A stretch of 10,882 nt of DNA from CAZRUA01 sp964603125. GTDB taxonomy: Bacteria > Bacteroidota > Bacteroidia > B-17B0 > Aurantibacillaceae. Shown here piece by piece: positions 1 to 7,504 of this stretch. The stretch lies in assembly GCA_964603125.1 (NCBI GenBank), contig CAZRUA010000117.1, positions 1-10,882 on the forward strand, given 5' to 3'. Positions within the stretch are counted from its first letter, which is position 1. Each line of letters starts with the position of its first letter. A program made the translations under genes and the position numbers. The notes under the pieces are model-generated. The model worked only from the letters and a program-made list of their open reading frames with translations. It did no database searches and had not been told where the DNA came from.

Positions 1-662
1 CTAGTAACATTTTGCACGGTGCGGGTGTTCCATTTGGCGGAGAAATGGTTGCTGCAATGGCCTTAATGGAATCGCCATCAATTATTATTGGTGTAATTAT
101 GTACAGAAAGCTTAATGTGCAAACTGAAGCACAAATTGCCGAAGATGTAGAACATGGGCATCATATGAGTATGAAGGAATTATTTAGAGAAGCTTTTTTA
201 AATGGAAGTATAGTTGTTTTACTTGGTAGTTTAATCATCGGACTAATTAGTAATGAAAAAGGGATGAAAATAATGGAGCCATTTACTGGTGGTATTTTCA
301 AAGGTATGTTATCATTCTTCTTATTAGATATGGGTGTAGTTGCTGGTAAACGTATTGCAGCTTTAAAACAAGCAGGATGGTTTGTAATTGCCTTTGGTGT
401 TTTCATGCCTTTAATCAATGCAGGGATAGGAATTGGCTTGTCATATATCATGGGCTTGGATCAAGGAAATTCATTTATGTTTACGGTACTTTTGGCTAGT
501 GCGTCTTACATAGCAGTTCCGGCAGCCATGCGAATAGCCATTCCCGAAGCCAATCCTGGTATTTACGTTCCAGTTGCATTAGCAATTACATTTCCTTTTA
601 ATATAATGGCGGGCTTACCTCTCTATTATTATATCATTGAACTTATTCACGGAACAGTTTAA
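1..662 (+). CDS. sbtA: Sodium-dependent bicarbonate transporter SbtA (5'-truncated by window edge)
   Basis: This is the C-terminal ~219 residues of an SbtA (DUF897) permease, an inner-membrane Na+/HCO3- symporter. The frame is already open at base 3 (reading S-N-I-L-H-G-A-G-V), so the TTG at 12 is an internal Leu, not a start; the full family is usually about 310-370 residues. Family hallmarks visible are a Gly-rich GAGVPFGGEM segment followed by MALMESPSIIIGV, a hydrophilic cytosolic loop (about NVQTEAQIAEDVEHGHHMSMK) that splits the two halves of the fold, and the conserved SASYIAVPAAMR stretch near the end, followed by a last hydrophobic helix. At least five further membrane segments can be read. 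It lies 17 bases upstream of an sbtB homologue, the usual SbtA partner, which strongly supports the assignment. Bicarbonate as substrate is inferred from family and context. The promoter lies outside the window. Confidence 0.93.
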   Translation, partial: SNILHGAGVPFGGEMVAAMALMESPSIIIGVIMYRKLNVQTEAQIAEDVEHGHHMSMKELFREAFLNGSIVVLLGSLIIGLISNEKGMKIMEPFTGGIFKGMLSFFLLDMGVVAGKRIAALKQAGWFVIAFGVFMPLINAGIGIGLSYIMGLDQGNSFMFTVLLASASYIAVPAAMRIAIPEANPGIYVPVALAITFPFNIMAGLPLYYYIIELIHGTV

Positions 663-679
663 CTTAACGATTTAAGAAA

Positions 680-979
680 ATGGAAAACGATATTAAAAAA
701 ATAGAAATAGTTACTGATGGCGTAATGCTAAATAGATTAGTAACGGCAATTGATAAAACTGGAGTCTCGGGTTACACAGTGCTAAAAGACGTTGCAGGCA
801 AAGGTTTGAAAGGAAATAACGAAGGGCATGGTATTGCAGGCGGTTATAAAAATTGCTACATCATGGTATGCTGTAATTTAGATGAAGCTATAGCAGTAAC
901 CGAAGCCGTTAAACCAATCATATCAAAATTTGGAGGTATTTGCATAGTTTCGGATGCACACTGGGTTATTCACAACTAA
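680..979 (+). CDS. sbtB: SbtB-like PII family protein, regulator of SbtA
   Basis: A 99-residue PII-like protein directly downstream of sbtA. In cyanobacteria SbtB is a trimer that binds adenine nucleotides (including AMP and cAMP) and gates SbtA at the membrane. Visible features are the first beta strand (IEIVTDG, residues 8-14), a helix, then GVSGYTVLKDVAGKGLKG (28-45), the SbtB/PII signature with the G-K-G motif near the nucleotide site. A Gly-rich T-loop follows (NNEGHGIAGGYKN, 46-58), then a strand with three cysteines (C59, C64, C65). The chain ends shortly after the last strand (GGICIVSDAHWVIHN) and lacks the C-terminal CGPxGC-type redox R-loop seen in many cyanobacterial SbtB proteins. 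The ATG at 680 gives the expected N-terminus. The stop is immediately followed by the dabA start region, so translation is probably coupled. Confidence 0.9.
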   Translation: MENDIKKIEIVTDGVMLNRLVTAIDKTGVSGYTVLKDVAGKGLKGNNEGHGIAGGYKNCYIMVCCNLDEAIAVTEAVKPIISKFGGICIVSDAHWVIHN

Positions 980-991
980 TTGACAGACAAA

Positions 992-3499
992 ATGAATATC
1001 AACGAAAATAAAAACTTAGGTTTTAATTTAGAACATACGCTTCATAAGCTGAAACACTATTTACCTTCTCAAGGTCCATTAAAAGATTTTGTGCATCATA
1101 ATACTTTACATGCTTTTCAAGACTTACCTTTTGAAGAAGCCATACAGCAAGCTTCGGCAATGTTTGGCATTAAAACTTCTTTATCTATCGATGAATACAG
1201 AGAATTGTATAAAAAACATATAATAAGAGAAGATATTCTTGAACAAAGAATTATGCTGAGAAAAGGCGAAAAGGAAGCTGATAAATGGATATATAAAGTT
1301 TTAAATCAGGAATACGATCAAACTATAACTACAAGATTAAATACATTACATAATTTTTGGAAAATAAAATATGACTTAGATATTGATGCTAGTGTACACT
1401 CAAAATTATTTAAACTAATTGGTACATACCTCGATCAAGGTATTGGGGTAATTAAGTCTCCAATACACGAAGATGGCTTTCTAGCTACGATTAAAAATCT
1501 TGACAAAGAAAGTTTTACAAAAATTATTCATTCAAAAAGATGTCAGGAGTTATTGCATAATCCTACAACAAAAATTGAAGACTTACTTCATTTATTAGTT
1601 GGAGATGAAAATCATTATGAACAATATCTATTTGACCAACAATTTGCTCACCCTGGTTGGGCAGGTTTAGTTTGTTATATTGAAGATGACCCTAAATCTT
1701 TACTGGATGAAAGAAAGATAACACTGCATGATTTCATTTTTATCGATTTACTTTTAGAGATAGATGCTCTTGATATAAAACAAGGTAAAAACTGGAAACC
1801 TATAAGTAATTCAATGAACATTGAATTAAATAGATTATTTGAAAAAGTAAAGCTTGAGGAAAAACACGAAGTAATTAGCATTTGGCAAGAAGCTTTTGAA
1901 TGGAGTTATTACGATCAAGTTTTAGCTGGTATTTTAAAAATGAAAGGTCGTTCTTCTAACAAACCAGGAAAAACATTTCAAGCCATATTTTGCATCGATG
2001 ACAGGGAAGGTTCAATAAGAAGACATATTGAACAGCAAGATAATAAGTGCGAAACTTTTGGTACACCAGGGTTTTTTGGGGTAGAATTTTATTATCGTCC
2101 ACAAGGCGGGAAATTTGCTACAAAAGTTTGTCCTGCACCCGTTACTCCAAAATATTTAATTAAAGATACTGGAGCGGGTTTAAAAACACCTACAGAAGTT
2201 CATTTTTCAACCAAGACAAACCATCCTTTCTACGCATTTTTTGCATCAATTATCTTAGGTTTTATTTCGGCCTATCAACTATTTGTAAATATTTTTAAGC
2301 CTGAATTAAGCGCGGGAGCTAGTTCTTCATTTTCGCATATGGAGAAAAATTCAAAATTAACTATACTTCATACTGGCGAAACAGATAAAGCAACTGGCTT
2401 ACAGGTTGGTTTCACAATTGATGAAATGGTTGAAAGAGTAGAAGCCGTTTTAAAAGGTATTGGATTAGTGGAAGACTTTGGCCCATTAGTATACATTATT
2501 GGTCACGGTGCAAGTAGCATAAATAATACACATTATGCTGGCTATGATTGTGGCGCATGTTGCGGAAGACCTGGTTCAGTTAATGCGCGAGTATTTAGCT
2601 ATATGGCTAATCATCCAGAAGTAAGGATGAAATTAGAAGAAATTGGGATTTTCATCCCAAGTAAAACTCAATTCATAGGCGCATTGCATGATACAACACG
2701 TGATGAAATAGCTTATTACGATGAAGATATTTTAAGTGTCGAAAACAAGGAAAAGCATAAACACAATCAAAAACTTTTTTTAAATGCTTTAGCTATGAAT
2801 TCGAAAGAAAGATCGAGAAGATTTTTCTCTATTGATTCAAAACAAGAGCCAGATAAAATTCATCAAGAAATTAAAAACCGCTCGGTTTCATTATTTGAAC
2901 CTCGCCCTGAATTAAACCATGCAACTAATGCTTTATGTATAGTTGGCAGAAGAGGATTAAATGAAGGATTATTTTTAGATAGAAGAGCCTTTTTTAACTC
3001 ATACGATTATCAGTATGACCCGGGTGGGAAATTCTTATTTAAAATTTTAAGTGCAGCAACACCAGTTTGTGGCGGTATTAATTTAGAATATTATTTTTCA
3101 AGAGTTGATAATCAAAAATCAGGAGCGGGCTCAAAGCTTCCGCACAATGTGATGGGATTAATTGGTGTAGCCAATGGAGTTGAAGGTGATTTAAGACCAG
3201 GGCTTCCTTACCAAATGATTGACCTGCATGACCCATTAAGATTACTGATGATTATTGAACATTATCCGCAAGTAGTATTAAAGGTTATTCAAAAAAATCC
3301 CAAGGTATATGAATGGTACCTTAATGAATGGGTTAACTTAGTAATAATACATCCTGATACTTCTGAAATGATGGTATTTAAACAAGGTGAATTTAAACCG
3401 TATATTCCAATTAAAAAATTACTTGACACTGTAACTGATGTTAATAAATTGTTTGAATCAGGAGAAGAAAATTATCCAGTTTACTTAATTAAAAAATAA
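992..3499 (+). CDS. dabA: DabA, zinc-binding subunit of the DAB inorganic-carbon transporter (DUF2309/UPF0753)
   Basis: An 835-residue DUF2309 protein. DabA is a cytoplasmic, beta-carbonic-anhydrase-like protein that with the membrane protein DabB drives unidirectional CO2 hydration to bicarbonate, powered by the cation gradient. Counting from the ATG at 992, the predicted zinc ligands match the studied family pattern: C334 and D336 in FCIDDREGS, and H505 (IIGHGASS) and C520 (YDCGACCGRPG), with the family's 15-residue spacing between His and the second Cys. The N-terminal GPLKDFVHHNTLHAF motif (about 28-42) and the C-terminal GVANGVEGDLRPGLP block are also typical. The same frame extends to a TTG at 980, directly abutting the sbtB stop; ATG 992 was preferred because TTG starts are rare and the extra four residues carry no family feature. 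The dabB start follows 2 bases after the stop. Length is normal and no lesion is seen. Confidence 0.95.
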   Translation: MNINENKNLGFNLEHTLHKLKHYLPSQGPLKDFVHHNTLHAFQDLPFEEAIQQASAMFGIKTSLSIDEYRELYKKHIIREDILEQRIMLRKGEKEADKWIYKVLNQEYDQTITTRLNTLHNFWKIKYDLDIDASVHSKLFKLIGTYLDQGIGVIKSPIHEDGFLATIKNLDKESFTKIIHSKRCQELLHNPTTKIEDLLHLLVGDENHYEQYLFDQQFAHPGWAGLVCYIEDDPKSLLDERKITLHDFIFIDLLLEIDALDIKQGKNWKPISNSMNIELNRLFEKVKLEEKHEVISIWQEAFEWSYYDQVLAGILKMKGRSSNKPGKTFQAIFCIDDREGSIRRHIEQQDNKCETFGTPGFFGVEFYYRPQGGKFATKVCPAPVTPKYLIKDTGAGLKTPTEVHFSTKTNHPFYAFFASIILGFISAYQLFVNIFKPELSAGASSSFSHMEKNSKLTILHTGETDKATGLQVGFTIDEMVERVEAVLKGIGLVEDFGPLVYIIGHGASSINNTHYAGYDCGACCGRPGSVNARVFSYMANHPEVRMKLEEIGIFIPSKTQFIGALHDTTRDEIAYYDEDILSVENKEKHKHNQKLFLNALAMNSKERSRRFFSIDSKQEPDKIHQEIKNRSVSLFEPRPELNHATNALCIVGRRGLNEGLFLDRRAFFNSYDYQYDPGGKFLFKILSAATPVCGGINLEYYFSRVDNQKSGAGSKLPHNVMGLIGVANGVEGDLRPGLPYQMIDLHDPLRLLMIIEHYPQVVLKVIQKNPKVYEWYLNEWVNLVIIHPDTSEMMVFKQGEFKPYIPIKKLLDTVTDVNKLFESGEENYPVYLIKK

Positions 3500-3501
3500 T
3501 A

Positions 3502-5358
3502 ATGGAAAGATATTTGCCAATATTTATAGTTATACCATTAATAGGTTTTATTATTAATGCTCTTGCCGATCCGAAAAACGAGAGGTTAATGGCTCGTGCA
3601 TCCTACTATACAATGGTCACTCAATTTTTATTAACTTTAATATTTATTAGCTTTTGGGCTTACAATAAACATGCGATTGTTGGCGATCTTAAACTAGTCG
3701 ATTCGCATGATGTTCATTTTTTCTTCGACTATTGCTTTAATGGCATAACAGCTGTTTATCTTTTAGTAGGTTCATTTCTTTCATTTTTAATCATTGCCTT
3801 CAGTCGTACGTATTTACACAGAGAAGATGGTTTCAAAAGATTTTTCACAACCATTATGTTATTTTATCTTGCGTACAACATTTTGGTATTATCAGGTAAC
3901 TTAGCAACACTCTTCATTGGTTGGGAAATAGCTGGTGTTTCATCATTTTTATTAATTGGGTATTACAGAGATAGATATATTCCTGTGAAAAACGCTGTTA
4001 AAGTTTTCTCTCTCTATCGTATTGGCGATATGGCTTTAATTCTGGCATTATGGATGAGTCACCACTTTTACGATCATCAAATTTTCTCTAGTGAATTTGA
4101 TTCCGAGCATCCATTAAAACTTCATGCCAATCACAATTGGGTATTATTCTTTTCATTTATGATTGTGATTGCAGCTTCCATTAAATCAGCTCAATTTCCA
4201 TTTTCTTCCTGGTTACCAAGAGCCATGGAAGGTCCTACTCCTTCGAGTGCAATTTTTTACAGTTCTCTTTCAGCACATTTAGGAGTACTACTATTGCTGC
4301 GTACTTACAATTTTTGGGAACATAACAATGTTGTTAAAGCTGTTATCATCACCATTGGTAGTGTAACCTTTTTAATAAGTAGTTTAATATCAATGGTACA
4401 ACCATCTGCTAAAGGTCAAATAGCCTATGCAGCCTCAGCGCAAATTGGGTTGATGTTTATAGAAACAGCATTAGGTTGGCATACATTAGTCTTGATTCAT
4501 TTTGCTGGTAATGCGTTTTTAAGAAGTTATCAATTATTAATTTCTCCTTCTCTGGTAACTTATAAAATACGAGAACAGTTTTATGAGTTTCAGGAGAACA
4601 AAAAACCATTAAAACATAATGGTTTCTCTAAGATTAAAAATACTTTGTATTCACTTGCGATGCAAGAGTTCTTTATGGAACCTTTATTGCATAGAGGTTA
4701 CTGGCATTTATTTAAACAAATAGGTAAGAGTTTACGTTTTATACCAATGGGAATATTTTTCATTTCAGGTGTTGCTATTTTTTCTGTCATTTCATTGCTA
4801 CAGTTTGTTATTGTCGACACACATCATTTAAACTCAAATGTAATTATATACATTACTTTGGTATATACCTTAGCCGCTGCCTTAAAACTATTTGCCGAAA
4901 AACAACATGTATTTAATACCTGGACACTTATCGCATTTGTTCATATTGGTCTTTTATTCTCCTTATTTTTATTAAGTCATAATGACTGGGTTAATAGTGC
5001 GCTTTACGCCAGTGGCATTTTGCTTGCTTATGTAATTGGTTATCTTGCATTAAGAAATCTTAAAAAACTAGGAGAAAATTTAACTTTAGATTGGTATCAA
5101 GGTATAGCTTACGAGCATCCTAAAACAAATATTATGTTTTTACTTTCGAGCTTAGGTATGATAGGATTCCCGATAACAAGCGCTTTCTTAGGTATCGAAA
5201 ACATGTTAGGACATATTGAGGTTAAGCAAATCATAATTTTAGCCTTAATAGCCATTACCTTGCTTGTAAATTCATTATCAATTATTCGAATGTACTCAAG
5301 AATATTTTTGGGACCTCATGTTAAAAATAATCACGAGACAGCTTTCAGATGGGCATAA
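3502..5358 (+). CDS. dabB: DabB, NuoL/MrpA-like membrane subunit of the DAB inorganic-carbon transporter
   Basis: A 618-residue polytopic inner-membrane protein of the proton-conducting antiporter family (Proton_antipo_M), placed 2 bases after dabA, which identifies it as DabB rather than a complex I subunit. Key ion-path residues are present: E142 in GWEIAGVSSFLLIGYYRDR, equivalent to the NuoL TM5 glutamate, and K228 in IKSAQFPFSSWLPRAMEGP, equivalent to the TM7 lysine, followed by TPSSAIFYSS. A second half follows with SAKGQIAYAASAQIGLMF and HFAGNAFLRSYQLLISPS. There the lysine of NuoL's HAFFKALLF is an arginine (R341), as I recall for DabB-type proteins. A hydrophilic loop (about residues 352-385) and further helices run to a short polar tail ending ETAFRWA. 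It should supply cation-driven energy and dock DabA. No other respiratory complex I genes are nearby. Confidence 0.92.
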   Translation: MERYLPIFIVIPLIGFIINALADPKNERLMARASYYTMVTQFLLTLIFISFWAYNKHAIVGDLKLVDSHDVHFFFDYCFNGITAVYLLVGSFLSFLIIAFSRTYLHREDGFKRFFTTIMLFYLAYNILVLSGNLATLFIGWEIAGVSSFLLIGYYRDRYIPVKNAVKVFSLYRIGDMALILALWMSHHFYDHQIFSSEFDSEHPLKLHANHNWVLFFSFMIVIAASIKSAQFPFSSWLPRAMEGPTPSSAIFYSSLSAHLGVLLLLRTYNFWEHNNVVKAVIITIGSVTFLISSLISMVQPSAKGQIAYAASAQIGLMFIETALGWHTLVLIHFAGNAFLRSYQLLISPSLVTYKIREQFYEFQENKKPLKHNGFSKIKNTLYSLAMQEFFMEPLLHRGYWHLFKQIGKSLRFIPMGIFFISGVAIFSVISLLQFVIVDTHHLNSNVIIYITLVYTLAAALKLFAEKQHVFNTWTLIAFVHIGLLFSLFLLSHNDWVNSALYASGILLAYVIGYLALRNLKKLGENLTLDWYQGIAYEHPKTNIMFLLSSLGMIGFPITSAFLGIENMLGHIEVKQIIILALIAITLLVNSLSIIRMYSRIFLGPHVKNNHETAFRWA

Positions 5359-5768
5359 GTACGAAGTTAAGATTATACATATCTAAAACTCTATTTCTAA
5401 TTACACTAGTTGTATTTAGTGCTAATACTTTTATTGCAAGCAACTCTGCAATTTGGAGTAATACATCACAAATTAAAAAAGCTACAAATAAAGCCGACCA
5501 AAATGATGACGATAAAAAAGATGAATCTGAAAAAGACGATAATGAAAGAGATTCCGAAGATGATTCTAACGATGATGATATAAATGAAAGACTAGAAGGA
5601 TCAAATCATTTAAAGCATGAAAAAAATTTAGGTTTATTTTACAATCCACACACCTATTATACTTTTTACAAACTTAATATATTACTTATCCAGAATCCGT
5701 CCAAGATTTTACATCAATCAATAAGTAATAAAAACCTCTTTTTAAAAATTAGATCCATAAGAATTTGA
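5349..5768 (+). CDS. Small acidic exported protein of unknown function, overlapping dabB
   Basis: A 139-residue protein that I do not recognise. The ATG at 5349 lies inside the last codons of dabB (10-base overlap including its stop), which suggests coupled translation. The N-terminus resembles a signal peptide or anchor: basic residues K6, R8 and K13, a hydrophobic core at 14-25 (TLFLITLVVFSA), then small residues up to A34 as a possible cleavage area. Residues 50-83 are highly acidic, 19 of 34 being Asp or Glu, interspersed with Lys/Ser/Asn. The rest (about 86-139) is Tyr/Asn/Ile/Lys-rich and strongly basic at the end. No membrane segment follows the N-terminal one. Its place between dabB and sulP suggests a role linked to carbon uptake at the cell envelope, but this is guilt by association. 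It might alternatively be a fast-evolving lineage-specific protein without a role in transport. Low complexity makes the coding call less certain than its neighbours. Confidence 0.6.
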   Translation: MGISTKLRLYISKTLFLITLVVFSANTFIASNSAIWSNTSQIKKATNKADQNDDDKKDESEKDDNERDSEDDSNDDDINERLEGSNHLKHEKNLGLFYNPHTYYTFYKLNILLIQNPSKILHQSISNKNLFLKIRSIRI

Positions 5769-5846
5769 TTTGTTCTAAACCTTCGAAACTCAAACTGAAA
5801 ACCTCATTTGACATTTTAAAGATTAAACAAAACAAATTCTTATATC

Positions 5847-7502
5847 ATGAAAAACAAGCAACATTCAATACCTGCTGATGGATTGGCAGGTTTAAAACAG
5901 AATTTTTCAAAAGACGCCTTAAGTGGATTTCTAGTTTTTTTACTAGCATTACCCCTAAGTTTAGGCATTGCTAAAGCAAGTGACTTTCCAGCTATTTTCG
6001 GTTTAGTTACGGCAATTATTGGAGGAATAATTGTGAGTATAATTGCTGGCTCTCCTTTAACCATAAAGGGACCAGCAGCTGGATTAATTGCTATTGCTGC
6101 TGGTGCAGTTCACGATTTAGGAGGAGATAACATCTCAACTGGTTGGCACATGGCTTTAGGAGCTATCGTTGTTGCAGGCATTGTACAAATATTATTTGGA
6201 GTTTTAAAACTTGGTAAACTAAGTAATTTCTTTTCAGACGCAGCGATACACGGGATGTTAGCAGCGATAGGCTTAATAGTTATGAGTAAACAAATTCACA
6301 ATTTATTAGGCATAAATCCAAAAGAATTAAAAGGAAAAGAACCTCTTGAATTATTTGCAATGATACCTGAAAGTTTATCTCATGAGAACGCTCATTTAAC
6401 CGAAATTGGAATTACTGCTTTAGCCATTATGATTGGATTTAGTTTAATAAAAAACAAGTTTATACGAAAAATACCTGCGCCACTTGTTGTACTAATTATA
6501 TCAATTCCATTAGGTATTATTCTAGATTTAAAACACGATAATCAAGTTGGTAACTTTGCAGATGTAAAAGTAGGAAGTTTAGTAGATGCTTTTACTCCAG
6601 AAACAAAAATGGGTGATTATGTTAGTAACGGTTTCCTAAATGCTGAATTTACTTCACTCTCAACTCACCCAGGTAAATTTATAATATATGTAGTTTTATT
6701 TGCTCTAATCGGTTCAATTGAAAGTCTTCTAACAGTAAAGGCAATTGACGGACTTGATCCTCATAAAAGAAAATCAAATACAAATAAAGATTTAATCGCT
6801 GTTGGCATTGGCAATACGCTTGCTGGCTTATTAGGCGGTTTACCAATGATTTCAGAAGTAGCTCGTAGTTCTAACAACGTAAGCAATGGCGGACAAACTC
6901 GCTGGGCAAATTTCTTTCACGGAACATTCTTATTAATTGCTTTATTAGTAGCTGTTCCTCTTATTGAAATGATACCTAATACGGCACTAGCAGCAATGCT
7001 AATCTTTGTTGGGTTTAAACTTGCACATCCAAAGGAGTTTATTCATATGTACCATGTTGGTAAAGAGCAATTATTCATATTTGTGACAACAATAGTTGTA
7101 ACACTCTCTACGGACTTATTAATAGGCGTTGGAACTGGTTTGACATTAGAGCTTATTATCAATTTGATTAATGGCGCTAAACTTAAAAATTTATTCTCTG
7201 CTAAAACAGAAATCATTAAAAACACTGATGACAATTACACAATAAAATTGAATAGTGATTTAGTTTTCACAAGTACCGTTTCCTTTCAAAAAGCTTTAGC
7301 AACTATACCTCCTCAAGCTGACTTAACAATAGATGTAACTAATGCAGGTGTTATAGATCACTCCTCCGTTATATCTCTGAACAGCTTTAAAGATAGTTTC
7401 GAATCGCAGGATGGAAACGCAACAATTGTGGGATTGGATCAAAATCATTCTTTACTTGGGCATGACGTAACTTCAACCAGAATTATGAGAAAATATGAAT
7501 AA
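5847..7502 (+). CDS. SulP-family anion transporter with C-terminal STAS domain, probable bicarbonate transporter (BicA-like)
   Basis: A 551-residue SLC26/SulP permease. The N-terminal membrane domain begins with DALSGFLVFLLALPLSLGIA (23-42), then ASDFPAIFGLVTAIIGG and the TM3 motif GSPLTIKGPAAGLI (68-81). The second inverted repeat carries IESLLTVKAIDGLD (E292, D301), NTNKDLIAVGIGN, GGLPMISEVARSSNN (E337) and GGQTRWANFFHG, all conserved blocks of the family. A cytoplasmic STAS domain occupies about residues 458-545, with the D-x-S type site D504-H505-S506-S507. SulP proteins move sulfate, bicarbonate and other anions; bicarbonate is inferred here from the SbtA/DAB neighbours and similarity to BicA, not proved by sequence. 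The Glu in the PMISEVARS block differs from BicA's PATGAIART and points to a different SulP subgroup. It follows the acidic-protein gene by 78 bases, in which I see no TAnnTTTG promoter element, so it may share the upstream transcript. Confidence 0.88.
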   Translation: MKNKQHSIPADGLAGLKQNFSKDALSGFLVFLLALPLSLGIAKASDFPAIFGLVTAIIGGIIVSIIAGSPLTIKGPAAGLIAIAAGAVHDLGGDNISTGWHMALGAIVVAGIVQILFGVLKLGKLSNFFSDAAIHGMLAAIGLIVMSKQIHNLLGINPKELKGKEPLELFAMIPESLSHENAHLTEIGITALAIMIGFSLIKNKFIRKIPAPLVVLIISIPLGIILDLKHDNQVGNFADVKVGSLVDAFTPETKMGDYVSNGFLNAEFTSLSTHPGKFIIYVVLFALIGSIESLLTVKAIDGLDPHKRKSNTNKDLIAVGIGNTLAGLLGGLPMISEVARSSNNVSNGGQTRWANFFHGTFLLIALLVAVPLIEMIPNTALAAMLIFVGFKLAHPKEFIHMYHVGKEQLFIFVTTIVVTLSTDLLIGVGTGLTLELIINLINGAKLKNLFSAKTEIIKNTDDNYTIKLNSDLVFTSTVSFQKALATIPPQADLTIDVTNAGVIDHSSVISLNSFKDSFESQDGNATIVGLDQNHSLLGHDVTSTRIMRKYE

Positions 7503-7504
7503 TT

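Noticed and set aside
12..14. TTG as the start of the first gene
   Set aside because: The frame is open to the window edge and encodes SbtA family sequence on both sides, so this is an internal Leu codon of a truncated gene.
161..451. Minus-strand open frame of 96 codons inside sbtA
   Set aside because: It is antisense to a clearly conserved transporter, has Pro/Lys/Ile-rich composition typical of a shadow frame, and resembles no family.
1675..1881. Minus-strand open frame within dabA
   Set aside because: Ser/Phe-rich antisense translation of a conserved gene; no start signal or recognisable domain.
3502..5358. NADH-quinone oxidoreductase subunit L (complex I)
   Set aside because: The protein family is shared, but no other nuo genes are present and it sits 2 bases after dabA, which identifies it as DabB.
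5840..6064. Minus-strand open frame over the sulP start
   Set aside because: Antisense shadow of the SulP N-terminus, with no family resemblance.
7043..7234. Minus-strand open frame near the SulP membrane/STAS boundary
   Set aside because: Short antisense shadow of a conserved gene.
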